From Streptomyces gilvus (GTDB lineage: Bacteria; Actinomycetota; Actinomycetes; Streptomycetales; Streptomycetaceae): a stretch of DNA of 64,000 nt. Of this stretch, positions 7,349 to 16,048 are shown piece after piece (within the stretch, counting starts at the first letter, position 1; each line of letters begins with the position of its first letter). The stretch is from assembly GCF_022513565.1 (NCBI RefSeq), contig NZ_JAKWBE010000036.1:18777-82776 (forward strand). The letters run 5' to 3'. The notes beneath the pieces are model-generated. The model made no database searches. It worked only from the letters and a program-made list of their open reading frames with translations, and was not told the origin of the DNA. The translations under genes and the position numbers were made by a program.

Positions 7349-9367
7349 TCAGCCGAGTCCCATGGCGCGCGACCAGACGGCGTACGGGACGCTGCCGGCC
7401 GGTGTGCCGCCGAGGCCCTTGAGCGGTAGTGGCTCCAGGGACTCGGTGAGGTCCATGCGGTAGACGACGACCGCGGTCGAGACGGAGCCGGCGCTGCCGG
7501 CGTACCAGGCGGCGGTGTCGTCCGCGGTGGTGCCGGGCTTCCCGGCGGCCGTCGGGGTGGCGACGGTGGGGTGGGCGCTGTTGAGGGCGTCCGTGAGCGC
7601 CTGGGTGACCTGTTCGGCCACCCGCGCGCCCATCGCCCGGCGGGCCGCGGGGGTTGTCAGCGGGACCGGCGCGCCGTTGCGGGTGATACGGCGTACCGAG
7701 TACGGCTCGGTGTGCTTTCCGTCGGCGGCGAAGGTGGCGTATCCGCTGGCCATCCGGATGGCGCTGGGGGTGGAGTTCCCCAGGGACAGCGCGGGCACCT
7801 GCGGTCCGATGCTGGAGGGGAGCAGTCCGGCGGCCTGGGCGGTCTTACGCACCGTGTCCAGGCCGGTGTCCATGCCGAGCTGCATGAACGGCGTGTTCAC
7901 GGACTGGGCGAGCGCCCTGCCGAGGGAGATCGGCCCGTAGGACCTGTTGCCGTCGTTGTGCGCGGTGACGACTTTGCCGCTGCGGTCCCAGTACGGCCCC
8001 TCGGGTGTGGTGACGGGCACGTCGTCGTTGCCGTCGTACACGGTCTGCGGGGTGACGGGGGTCGGCGGGCCGGTGCGGGTCTTGCGCACGCCGTGCTCGA
8101 GACCGGCCGCGTAGACGAACGGCAGGAACGCCGAACCGGCCTGCACGGTAGCGGCGTTGGACTCGTTGAAGCCCTGCGTACGGTGGTCGGGGCCGCCGTA
8201 GACGGCGAGGATGCGGCCGTCGGTGGCGACGGAGGCGGCGCCGTAGTGCGCGGTCCTCGCGGCCTTGGGGTCGCTCTTCAGCGCCTTCTTGCGGGCCGCC
8301 GCGACGGCGTCGGTGAGCGCGCTCTCCCGTTTGCGGTCGAAGGTCGTGTAGATCTGGTAGCCGCCGAGGTCGAACTGCTTGTCCGAGATGTGCCCGGCCT
8401 TCTTGGCGTACTGCTGCGCCAGTTCGACCAGGTAGTCGCTCTGCTTTCCGGTGTCGTACACGCGGGCCGACTTCAGCGGCTCGGGGAACGTGCGGTACTT
8501 GGCCCGCTCCCGCGCGGACAGCTTGCCGGTCTTGACCATGCGGTCGAGGATCCAGGACCAACGCTCAACGGCCCGCTTGTGGTTGGCCGCGGAGAGGGTG
8601 GGGTCGTAGAGCCCGGCGCCCTTCAACAGGGAGGCGAGGAAGGCGGCCTGACTGACGTTCAGACGGGTGACGTCCTTGCCGTAGTAGGCCTGGGAGGCGC
8701 GCTGGATGCCGTAGGTGCCGCGGCCGAACCAGCTGGTGTTGAGGTAGCCCTGGAGGATGTCGTCCTTGCTCATGCGGTTGTCGAGCTTGAGCGAGATCAT
8801 CGCCTCGGTGAACTTGCGGCTGAGGGTCTGGTTCTGCGTCAGGTAGACGTTCTTGACGTACTGCTGGGTGATCGTCGAGCCGCCCTCGGTGACCCCCTGG
8901 CCAACCGTGCTCCACAGGGCGCGGGTCAGGCCCTTGAGGGAGATGCCGGGGTCGGAGTAGAAGCTCTCGTTCTCGGCGGCGAGCACCGCCCAGCGGACGT
9001 CCTCGGGGATGTCCTTCAGCGGCATGGCCTGCCGCCGTACCCATCCGGTACGGGCCATGGGGGTGCCGTCGGACCAGAAGTAGACGTTGTCCTGCTGCGT
9101 GGCGTAGCTGTTGAGGTTGCGCGGTATGTCGGTCGCGGCGTAGGCCACGACCAGGAACATGCCCGTCAGCCCGACGGCTCCCAGGAAACCGCCGAGCCAC
9201 TGCCGCCAGGAGGGCAGCCAGCGGCGCCAGCCGCTACGGCCGGGGCGGGGGTAGGCGGGGCGTAAGCGGCGTAACGCCGTCCGGGGGGACCGTTTGGGTG
9301 CCGCGCGGCGGCGGCGCGGGCGGCGGTGGTCAGCCGGCCGGCCCGCGTGTTGTGCTGTCCCGGTCAC
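7349..9367 (-). CDS. class A penicillin-binding protein with degenerate transpeptidase motifs
   Basis: 672 residues from a GTG start. There is a basic cytoplasmic tail, a membrane segment at about 57-78, a GT51 glycosyltransferase domain (about 95-270) and a transpeptidase domain (about 335-640). The GT motifs look functional: AENESFYSDPG (Glu132), GGSTITQQYVKN (162-173) and RKFTEAM. In the transpeptidase half the usual SxxK is S412-A-F-L415, so the general-base Lys is missing. SVN (489-491) is kept, and KTG reads K610-P-G. The glycan-polymerising half is therefore probably active and the cross-linking half probably not, or at least beta-lactam-insensitive. It heads a unit with two envelope genes. 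The C-terminus ends soon after the transpeptidase domain, with no PASTA repeats. Confidence 0.9.
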   Translation of the reverse strand: MTGTAQHAGRPADHRRPRRRRAAPKRSPRTALRRLRPAYPRPGRSGWRRWLPSWRQWLGGFLGAVGLTGMFLVVAYAATDIPRNLNSYATQQDNVYFWSDGTPMARTGWVRRQAMPLKDIPEDVRWAVLAAENESFYSDPGISLKGLTRALWSTVGQGVTEGGSTITQQYVKNVYLTQNQTLSRKFTEAMISLKLDNRMSKDDILQGYLNTSWFGRGTYGIQRASQAYYGKDVTRLNVSQAAFLASLLKGAGLYDPTLSAANHKRAVERWSWILDRMVKTGKLSARERAKYRTFPEPLKSARVYDTGKQSDYLVELAQQYAKKAGHISDKQFDLGGYQIYTTFDRKRESALTDAVAAARKKALKSDPKAARTAHYGAASVATDGRILAVYGGPDHRTQGFNESNAATVQAGSAFLPFVYAAGLEHGVRKTRTGPPTPVTPQTVYDGNDDVPVTTPEGPYWDRSGKVVTAHNDGNRSYGPISLGRALAQSVNTPFMQLGMDTGLDTVRKTAQAAGLLPSSIGPQVPALSLGNSTPSAIRMASGYATFAADGKHTEPYSVRRITRNGAPVPLTTPAARRAMGARVAEQVTQALTDALNSAHPTVATPTAAGKPGTTADDTAAWYAGSAGSVSTAVVVYRMDLTESLEPLPLKGLGGTPAGSVPYAVWSRAMGLG

Positions 9368-9508
9368 GACCGGAAAATATCAACGATCTTCGCATCTTCT
9401 CCACACGCGAATCCGCCAGGAACGACCACATACCGAACAGTACGGACCATGGCCACCTTGTGACTTGAGTCACAGGTTCCGCCTTTATCCCCCCGCTAAC
9501 CTGGGCAC

Positions 9509-9733
9509 ATGCCTCGATACGAATACCGCTGCCGGAGCTGCGGCGACACCTTCGAAGTCAGCCGGCCCATGGCCCGCTCCGCCGACCCCGCGACCTGCCC
9601 CGCCGGACACGAGGACACGGTGAAGCTCCTGTCGACGGTGGCCGTCGGCGGCACGGCGTCCACCCCCGCGCCGGCGCCGAGGGCCGGCGGCGGGGGTGGA
9701 GGCGGCTGCTGCGGCGGAGGCTGCTGCGGCTAA
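9509..9733 (+). CDS. FmdB-family zinc-ribbon protein
   Basis: 74 residues beginning MPRYEYRCRSCGDTFEV, the FmdB zinc ribbon, with CRSC as one metal knuckle and CPAGH as the second. The tail is Gly-rich and ends in paired Cys (CCGGGCCG), common in actinobacterial members and possibly a second metal site. The family is a putative regulatory or chaperone protein, first named in formamidase operons; its role in Streptomyces is unknown. Its TAA overlaps the TAG of the convergent HAD gene by 3 bp. Confidence 0.88.
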   Translation: MPRYEYRCRSCGDTFEVSRPMARSADPATCPAGHEDTVKLLSTVAVGGTASTPAPAPRAGGGGGGGCCGGGCCG

Positions 9734-10545
9734 CCGGCCGTCGCGCCGGTCGCCTTGAGGAACTCCCGCAGGATGCGCTCCCCCGCCAGGACGCCCCGCT
9801 CCGGCAGCGCCGTGATCGCGGGGGCCGTCCAGTCGGCCTCCGCCAGCTCGCCGTGGCCCGGGCGCCAGCCCCGGTCCGCGGCGAGGAGCAGGTCCGCGTC
9901 CAGCAGGGAGTCGCCCGCCGCCAGGGTCAGCTCCGCGCCCGTCCTGCGCGCGACCTCCCTCATCGCCGCGCTCTTGGTGAGGGGCTTGGGCACGGCGTAG
10001 ATCTTGCGGCCCTGGAGGGACACCGTCCAGCCGCGGTTCTCCGCCCAGACCGCGAGCTCCTTCACCCACTCCTCCGGCAGCAGCTCCCGCTCGACGACCA
10101 GATAGGCGAACAGGTCCTCGGCGACCCGGTGTTTGCGCACCCAGACCGGGTCGGCCGTGGCCAGCAGATGCTCGCGGACCTCGTCCAGCGGGGCGCACTC
10201 GTCCGCCAGCCGGGCCGTGACCCGCCGGTGCCAGTCCAGGTCGGAGACGCCGTCCACCATCAGATGGCCGCCGTTCGCGCAGATCGCGTACGTCGGGGCC
10301 GGACCCGGCAGGTTGATGCGCAGGTACTGCTTGCGGGTACGGGTCGTCGTCGGCACGAACACCGCCGCGTCACCCAGGTCGGTCAGCAGCGCGGCCGCCG
10401 TCTCCGTCATGAACGACAGCGGCCTGCTCTCGTGCACCTCCACACAGAGCAGCCGGGGCGCCCGCGCGTCCGGCATGGTCAGCGCTAGGGCCGCCGGGGA
10501 GTAGATCAGCGTCCGGTCGAGGTCGCTCGCCACCAGCACCGGCAT
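9730..10545 (-). CDS. HAD-family phosphatase of the Ter biosynthetic module
   Basis: 271 residues. MPVLVASDLDRTLIYSP contains the HAD motif I DLDRT (Asp8, Asp10), and AGDSLLDADLLLAA is motif IV. The cap region resembles sucrose-phosphatase/mannosyl-3-phosphoglycerate-phosphatase-type HADs. Its ATG overlaps the stop of the upstream phosphoribosyltransferase fusion (ATGA, 10545-10547), implying translational coupling. HAD, PRTase/TRSP, StiP/Pelota and CitE-like genes are the conserved partners described for Ter systems, proposed to make a nucleoside-like metabolite. The dephosphorylated substrate is unknown. Confidence 0.85.
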   Translation of the reverse strand: MPVLVASDLDRTLIYSPAALALTMPDARAPRLLCVEVHESRPLSFMTETAAALLTDLGDAAVFVPTTTRTRKQYLRINLPGPAPTYAICANGGHLMVDGVSDLDWHRRVTARLADECAPLDEVREHLLATADPVWVRKHRVAEDLFAYLVVERELLPEEWVKELAVWAENRGWTVSLQGRKIYAVPKPLTKSAAMREVARRTGAELTLAAGDSLLDADLLLAADRGWRPGHGELAEADWTAPAITALPERGVLAGERILREFLKATGATAG

Positions 10546-13031
10546 CAGACGTTCACCGCCCGGCCGTCGGCGCCGGTCGCACCGCGCGTGTACTTCGGGT
10601 GGATCAACCCGACACAGCTGTACGGCAGTTCGTCGACCTCCTCGACGGGCACCCCCCGCTGCCCGGCCAGCAGCCGTACGTGGTCCAGGTCGGCGCCCGC
10701 CCCGGCCCGCGCCAGGATCTTCCACGGCACCCGGCGCAGCAGCACGCGTGTCGTCTCGCCGACGCCCGGCTTGACGAGGTTGACGTCGTGGATGCCGTAC
10801 TCCTCGCTGATCCGCTCGACGGCCGCCCAGCCCTCCCAGGTGGGCTCGCGGTCACCGGACAGCAGCTCCTTCGCCTGCGCGTCCACCTCGTCCATGACCT
10901 CGGGGAAGCGGGCGGCCACGGCGTCGACGAACTCCAACGAGACGTCCGCGCCCGCCAGTTCGCGGTAGAACTTGGCGCCGTGGAAGTCGTGCGGGCCCAC
11001 CAGGTCCGCGCGCAGGACCGTGCGGGAGACCAGGCCGGAGACGGTCGAGTTGAGGCAGGCCGAGGGGATCAGGAAGTCCTCCCGGGTGCCGTAGGTCCGT
11101 ACGCAGGAGCCCGGGTCGGCCAGGACCGCGATCTCCGGGTCGAAGCCGGTGATCTCGTCGGAGGCCTCGAACTCCTTGACGGCGTCGGCGAGTTCGCGGG
11201 TGATCGCGCCCTTGCCGGTCCAGCCGTCGACGAAGACCACGTCCCGCGGGTCGTGGTGAGCGGCCAGCCAGCGCAGGGCGTTGGCGTCGATGCCGCGTCC
11301 GCGCACGATGGAGACGGCGTAGTGCGGCAGGTCCAGTCCGTGCCGGAACCGGGCCCAGCGGCGCATCAGGACACCGACGGGGGTACCGGCGCGGGCCAGC
11401 GAGACCAGGACGGGCCGGGGCGACCGCTCGGCCAGCACGAGCTCGGTGACGGCGCCGACCGCCTGCGCGAGACGGGACGCGGTCGACTCCAGGGCCGCGT
11501 GGAAGAGCTCCTGGTACTGCTCGCTGGGCTGGTACTCCACCGGCAGCGACTCGGCGTAGTGCGCGCCGCCGCTCTGGATGGCCTCCTCGCGCTCCTCGGT
11601 CGGCGCCTCCAGCGTCACGTCCGAGAGGTCCCGCAGCAGCCAGCCGACCTCGTCGGGCGGGTACGAGGAGAAGGCGGGGCCGCGGAGGGGCTCGGGCAGC
11701 ATGGCGTGCCTTTCGGGGACGTCGGGGACGTACGAGGGCACGACCACGAGCAGGACGTGCGGGGTGTGGGCGGCGAGCTGGGCCAGCAGGCCGTCGGGGG
11801 CGTGCAGGTGCGGGGTGTCGGCGAGCGAGTCGACCACGGCGACGACCGCGTCGAATCCGGCACCGGCGACGTTGTAGACGTAACGGTCGCCGGGGCCGTC
11901 GGCCGGGTCGTCGTGGGCGGGGAAGACGAGGCGGCTGCGGATCGCGTAGCCCGGGTCGTCCACGGCCAGGACCGGTGAGCGGGTCGTGGTGGAGTAGGTG
12001 ACCTCGGCGTCGGATATCTGCTCCAGCTCGCGGGCGAGGCGGAGGGGGGCGTACATCAGCTCTTCGAAGCCGAGGATGTGGACGCGGTGGGCGTCTGGGG
12101 GGAGGGCCTCCGCGAGGCGGGCGGCCATGGCGGGGAGGGCGTGTTCGAGGCGGGTGCGCTGGGTCGGGGTGAAGCCGTGACGGCCGCCGTCGGGGAGGTT
12201 GCGGGGCCAGAGGAGGTCCACTCGGTGGGGTGCCGGGTGCGGGTGCGTGGGGGCTGGTCGCGCCCACGCGGCGGTAGCCGCAGATTCAGCGCAGCCCCGC
12301 GCCCCTGACGCGTCTTCGTACCGCGCGACGAGTTCTTGCCCCTTCTCCAGCACTCCCTCCGGGAGGCGTACGGTCCCCGAAGCCGCCGTCACCAAGTCCA
12401 CCCTCGCGCCTATCTCCCTCGCGAAGTCCTCCAGGCGGCCCGCGTCCTCGGGTGAGCGCATGTCGACCAGGGCCACCACCACGTACCGGTGTCGTGGATA
12501 GCGGTCGTGGAGGGCGCGCACGGTGTTGAGGACCGTGTTGCCCGTCGAGAACTCGTCGTCGACCAGGACCAAGGGGCCGGTTCCGGCGAGCAGGGCGGGG
12601 TTCTCGGGGAGAAGGAGGTGGGAGGTGGCGTGGGAGTGGGACTCCTCGAAGCCGCCGGCGGGGGCCACGCCCGGTACCGGGCGGCGGGTGGAGTGGAGGT
12701 AGGGGGCCAGGCCCAGACCGTCGGCCACTGAGTGGCCGAGGCCCGTCGCCGTTTCCGCGTAGCCGAGGACGACCGACTCGGCCGCCTCCTCGGCGCCCAG
12801 GAGGGCGCGTACCCGGCGGCCCAGGGCGAACCCGTGGCCGTAGACGACCGACGGCGACTGCGGGACGTGTTTGCCCAGGACGTTGGAGACGAGGAGGTGC
12901 GCCCGCTTGGGGTTGCGGCGCAGGGCCAGGCCCAGGAGGTCTTTGAGCTCGTCGTCGCCCACGAGTTCGATCCCGAGTCGCTCGGCGACCCAGGTCCCGG
13001 ACCAGACCCCGTCGTTCACTGCGTTGATCAT
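10545..13031 (-). CDS. fused phosphoribosyltransferase-TRSP-StiP-Pelota protein (Ter biosynthetic module)
   Basis: 828 residues in one open frame from ATG 13031 (AGGGA upstream). Residues about 1-240 form a PRTase_2-type domain with a PRPP-binding stretch LVLVDDEFSTGNT (155-167). Residues about 270-432 form the TRSP domain, named for T350-R-S-P353. From about 453 to 710 is a StiP-like domain (EEAIQSGGAHYAE, LARAGTPVGVL, VFVDGWTGKG, NSTVSGLVSRT), and about 740-828 fits the Pelota-like RNA-binding end. In many bacteria PRTase and StiP are separate proteins; here no stop separates them, although Met444 (codon at 11702) could start a separate StiP product. The residues around 245-270 are a Pro/His/Ala-rich linker. 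The reaction is unknown; a nucleoside-like product is proposed for the family. Confidence 0.82.
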   Translation of the reverse strand: MINAVNDGVWSGTWVAERLGIELVGDDELKDLLGLALRRNPKRAHLLVSNVLGKHVPQSPSVVYGHGFALGRRVRALLGAEEAAESVVLGYAETATGLGHSVADGLGLAPYLHSTRRPVPGVAPAGGFEESHSHATSHLLLPENPALLAGTGPLVLVDDEFSTGNTVLNTVRALHDRYPRHRYVVVALVDMRSPEDAGRLEDFAREIGARVDLVTAASGTVRLPEGVLEKGQELVARYEDASGARGCAESAATAAWARPAPTHPHPAPHRVDLLWPRNLPDGGRHGFTPTQRTRLEHALPAMAARLAEALPPDAHRVHILGFEELMYAPLRLARELEQISDAEVTYSTTTRSPVLAVDDPGYAIRSRLVFPAHDDPADGPGDRYVYNVAGAGFDAVVAVVDSLADTPHLHAPDGLLAQLAAHTPHVLLVVVPSYVPDVPERHAMLPEPLRGPAFSSYPPDEVGWLLRDLSDVTLEAPTEEREEAIQSGGAHYAESLPVEYQPSEQYQELFHAALESTASRLAQAVGAVTELVLAERSPRPVLVSLARAGTPVGVLMRRWARFRHGLDLPHYAVSIVRGRGIDANALRWLAAHHDPRDVVFVDGWTGKGAITRELADAVKEFEASDEITGFDPEIAVLADPGSCVRTYGTREDFLIPSACLNSTVSGLVSRTVLRADLVGPHDFHGAKFYRELAGADVSLEFVDAVAARFPEVMDEVDAQAKELLSGDREPTWEGWAAVERISEEYGIHDVNLVKPGVGETTRVLLRRVPWKILARAGAGADLDHVRLLAGQRGVPVEEVDELPYSCVGLIHPKYTRGATGADGRAVNV

Positions 13032-13051
13032 GATTCCCTGGTTGGTGAGGT

Positions 13052-14218
13052 TCAGCCGGGTATGCCGGCGGCGAGCAGGTCCACGAAGCTGACGTCCTCG
13101 CGCGCGACGCCGAAGACCTCGGCCCGCAGCATGGTCCGCTCGGCCCAGGCGCGGTGCGGCTTCACCTCGTTCATCTTGTTCGTGTACGCCGATCTGAGCA
13201 CGCCCCCGCCGCCCCGCTCGGGCCGCAGGATGTCCGCGGCGTCGCTGAACTCCTCGTGGCTGACCACGGACAGCGCGTGCACGGGCAGGACGTGGGTGGG
13301 GTGGATGCAGGTCTTGCCCAGCAGACCGTTGGCCTGGTCCAGGGAGATCTCCCGCAGCAGCCCGTCCATGGCGTGCTCGATCAGTTTCTCGCGCAGTTCG
13401 ACGGCCTGCCCCTCGAGGAAGGGGCTGGTGCGCAGGAGCGGCTTGAACATGCGCTCCGGTACGCGGAAGTACTCCCAGACCGGCCCGGTCACCGTGAAGC
13501 CGGTGCCGTCGGCCCGGCCCAGCATGTTCACCACGTCGGCGATCACGGAGGCGACGATCTGGACGTCGTAGGCGGTCATGTCGGGGGCCCGGCGCAGGCC
13601 GTAGGAGGCGCAGAAGTCGGTGACGCCGAGGCGCAGCGCGAGCACGCGGTCGCGGTACTTGTCGACGGTGCGGGCGATGCCCTCCAGGGCGGCCACCCGC
13701 GACTCCCGGTACATCAGCTCGGGGGTCTCGAGGACGGGCATCCCGAACAGCCGGTGGCCGCTCGCGCTCTCGGCGTGCGCCAGGGCCTCCAGGAAGGGGA
13801 TGCCGCGCTCCTCGGTGAACTTCGGGAACACGAATCCGGACAGCAGCCGCACGTCGGCGCCCAGTCGCGCCACGAGATCGGGGATCTGCTCGGCGGCGCG
13901 GACCCGGATGAACAGCAGCGGAAGCCGGCCGGGGTCCCTGGTGGCCAGGTCGGCGAACTGGCGGACCAGGTTCTCCTCCCCCGCCGGCACGTCCGCGTCG
14001 TCGATCGAGTCCTCCAGGCACAGCACCATCGAGACGACGCCGTGCCCGGCCTGTTTGACGACGTCGTCGGCCAGCCTGGGCCGGGTCGCCGGACTGTACA
14101 GCGTGGCGCCCAGGGCCGCGGCGAGCAGCCGGGCCGGGGAGTCCGTGCCGAACTCGCACGGCTCCTGATGGAACAGACGCCGCCGCACCTCCGGGGCGAT
14201 GTGCCCGAAATGACGCAT
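13052..14218 (-). CDS. HpcH/HpaI aldolase / citrate-lyase beta-like protein of the Ter module
   Basis: 388 residues. The ATG has GGGGGAG 8 bp upstream. TIM-barrel CitE-like features are MVLCLEDSIDDAD (acidic metal/CoA-lyase strand), GFVFPKF, MPVLETPELM and LRLGVTDFC, with TCIHPTHV near the end. It begins the HAD/PRTase operon, 20 bp before the fusion gene. CitE-like proteins cleave or form C-C bonds in acyl-CoA or hydroxy-acid substrates; in Ter operons a member of this family accompanies the PRTase. It is divergent from the TerD-type gene at 14396. Confidence 0.85.
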   Translation of the reverse strand: MRHFGHIAPEVRRRLFHQEPCEFGTDSPARLLAAALGATLYSPATRPRLADDVVKQAGHGVVSMVLCLEDSIDDADVPAGEENLVRQFADLATRDPGRLPLLFIRVRAAEQIPDLVARLGADVRLLSGFVFPKFTEERGIPFLEALAHAESASGHRLFGMPVLETPELMYRESRVAALEGIARTVDKYRDRVLALRLGVTDFCASYGLRRAPDMTAYDVQIVASVIADVVNMLGRADGTGFTVTGPVWEYFRVPERMFKPLLRTSPFLEGQAVELREKLIEHAMDGLLREISLDQANGLLGKTCIHPTHVLPVHALSVVSHEEFSDAADILRPERGGGGVLRSAYTNKMNEVKPHRAWAERTMLRAEVFGVAREDVSFVDLLAAGIPG

Positions 14219-14395
14219 AAAACTCCCCCGTGGCACAAGGTAAGCCTGTGGATTCTGAGAACAGGTGGCCGGTAATAGTACGTACCGGCCCTTGTCAGGG
14301 GTTCCCGTCGGGCATGAATTTCCGGTAACGCCCGCGGACACACCCGTGGTGCGGTGCCGCCCCCGCGTTGTCGTGACCAGGACCGAGAAGGCAGG

Positions 14396-15205
14396 ATGAC
14401 CGCTATGACGCACGCGATGCTGAAAGGGTCGAACGTCCCGCTCGAGGCCACGGCGGTGCGCGCCGTGCTGCGCTGGACGCCCGGGCAGGGGGTCCCGGAG
14501 GTCGACGCCTCCGCGCTGCTCCTCAACCCCGACGGCCGTGTGCGCTCCGACGAGGACTTCGTCTTCTACAACCAGCCCCGGCACCCCTCCGGGAAGGTCA
14601 GGCTCCTCGGCAAGAAACGTACCGCCGAGGGTCCCACCGATACCATCCAGACGGACCTGGCCGGTGTCGAGCCCGACGTCAGCCAGATTCTCCTGGTCGC
14701 TTCGGCGGACGACGTCACCTTCGACCGCGTACAGGGCCTGCGCATCCTGCTGTACGACGCCTCGGTCGCCGACGGTGAGCCGCTGGCCTACTTCGACATC
14801 ACGCCCCAGACCGGCAAGGAGACGGCGCTGATCTGCGGTGAGCTCTACCGCCGCGACAAGCGCTGGAAGTTCCGGGCGCTGGGCGAGGGCTACTCCAACG
14901 GTCTCAAGGGTCTGGCCACGGACTTCGGCATCTCGGTCGACGAGTCCGACCCGGAGCCGCCGGCCGCGCAGCCCCACGCGCTGCCGCCGGAACAGCCCAC
15001 CGGGGTCCCGTCCCAGCCGGCCTACGGCTTCCCCCCGCAGCCCGCCACGACCCAGCCCGCCTACGGCTACCCCCAGCCCACCCCCGCGACGACGGCGGCG
15101 GCCTCGGGCGACCAGTCCGGCTACGGCTACCCGCCGCCGGTGGCGACGCTCCCCAACCCGGATTTCCGGCTGCCCCCGCAGGGGCCGCAGTTCATCCGGC
15201 CCTGA
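14396..15205 (+). CDS. TerD-family protein with Pro/Tyr/Gly-rich tail
   Basis: 269 residues from ATG 14396; ATG 14405 is also possible. Residues about 4-185 are a TerD domain: MLKGSNVPL, EVDASALLLN (acidic Ca2+-binding DxDAS type), DEDFVFYNQP and WKFRALGEGY...GLATDFGI. The last 80 residues are Pro-rich with repeated AYGF/AYGY/YGYPPP units, probably unstructured and a binding or surface-interaction tail. TerD proteins bind Ca2+ and act in a membrane-linked stress complex. It is divergent from the CitE-like gene and convergent with the TerA-like gene, 12 bp away. Confidence 0.88.
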   Translation: MTAMTHAMLKGSNVPLEATAVRAVLRWTPGQGVPEVDASALLLNPDGRVRSDEDFVFYNQPRHPSGKVRLLGKKRTAEGPTDTIQTDLAGVEPDVSQILLVASADDVTFDRVQGLRILLYDASVADGEPLAYFDITPQTGKETALICGELYRRDKRWKFRALGEGYSNGLKGLATDFGISVDESDPEPPAAQPHALPPEQPTGVPSQPAYGFPPQPATTQPAYGYPQPTPATTAAASGDQSGYGYPPPVATLPNPDFRLPPQGPQFIRP

Positions 15206-15217
15206 CGGGCGCGGGCG

Positions 15218-15949
15218 CTACACCTTGGTCTTGTAGCCCCGTCCCCACTGCAGTCCCCAGCCGTACAGCCGGTCCAGCTCCGCCTGGAAGCCGTAGACGA
15301 ACTTGACCTCGCGGCGGACGACCAGTTCCTTCCGCACGTTCTCGATCATGACGACCGCGCAGGACCGGGCCTGGGGGTGGCGTTCGTCGAGGTGGATCTC
15401 GATGCGCGGCCCGTTGCTCGGGTACAGCGTCACGATGGCGTGCGTGCGGTCGAACGCCGGGGTCTGGTCGTAGATGTAGACGAACACCAGCAGGCGTTTG
15501 ATCTGCTCCCGGTGGTCGAGGTTGATGTACATGTCCTCGCCGGAGCCCGACCCGAACCGGTCGTCGCCGCTGAGCTTGACGTACGGCGGCGCGTTGACGT
15601 CCCCGAAGTAGCCCCCGAGGGGCTGTACGACGCCCTTGGAGCCGTCGGTCAGCTCGTACAGGCATCCCAGGTCGAGGTCCACGTTGACCATGCTCTGGCT
15701 GTGGCCCATGACCTCCGGCGGGCGCAGCGCCTTGAGCGGGTGCCGCAGCAGCGACTCGCGCTGCGAGCCGCCGATGTCGGACGTCCGCATCCGCCAGCTC
15801 AGGTTGACCCGCAGATGCCCGCTCGCCGCCTGCTGCTTGGTCAGGGAGACGTAGTGGTGCCGTTTGGTCAGCTCGATCGCGTTCGTCGCCGCGCTGCCCG
15901 AGTCGAAGTCGACCTCACGGCCGCGCCACAGTCCGTCCAGAAAGCCCAT
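15218..15949 (-). CDS. TerA-like tellurium-resistance family protein
   Basis: 243 residues from ATG 15949, behind GGGGGCGGGA. It contains NLSWRM, a SQSMVNVDLDLGCLYEL strand and GEDMYINLD (acidic, possible metal site), followed by LLVFVYIYDQTPAF and PRIEIHLDER. This matches COG4110-type TerA/TerF-like proteins that accompany TerD. It is the most downstream gene of the minus-strand Ter series after two TerD genes and the DUF475 gene; a terminator-like hairpin (15992-16019) separates it from the DUF475 gene. Its molecular role is unknown. Confidence 0.8.
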   Translation of the reverse strand: MGFLDGLWRGREVDFDSGSAATNAIELTKRHHYVSLTKQQAASGHLRVNLSWRMRTSDIGGSQRESLLRHPLKALRPPEVMGHSQSMVNVDLDLGCLYELTDGSKGVVQPLGGYFGDVNAPPYVKLSGDDRFGSGSGEDMYINLDHREQIKRLLVFVYIYDQTPAFDRTHAIVTLYPSNGPRIEIHLDERHPQARSCAVVMIENVRKELVVRREVKFVYGFQAELDRLYGWGLQWGRGYKTKV

Positions 15950-15991
15950 TCCCGCCCCCACTCGTGCCCCGCACGTCACCCCGACGACCGG

Positions 15992-16019
15992 CGGGGCGGC
16001 CGGAGGCCCGGCCGCCCCG
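15992..16019 (-). terminator. 12-bp GC hairpin after the DUF475 gene
   Basis: CGGGGCGGCCGG (15992-16003) pairs perfectly with 16008-16019 around a 4-nt loop. It lies 30 bp downstream of the DUF475 stop and before the TerA-like start, so it may end or attenuate transcription. There is no U-run, as usual in Streptomyces. Confidence 0.6.
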
Positions 16020-16048
16020 CTCAGAGCGTTCCCTCACCCGCGGGTGTG

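Noticed and set aside
10545..11702. Separate stiP gene starting at ATG 11702
   Set aside because: Possible, but the frame is continuous with the PRTase-TRSP part and no stop separates them, so one fused gene is the simpler reading; the internal start is noted.
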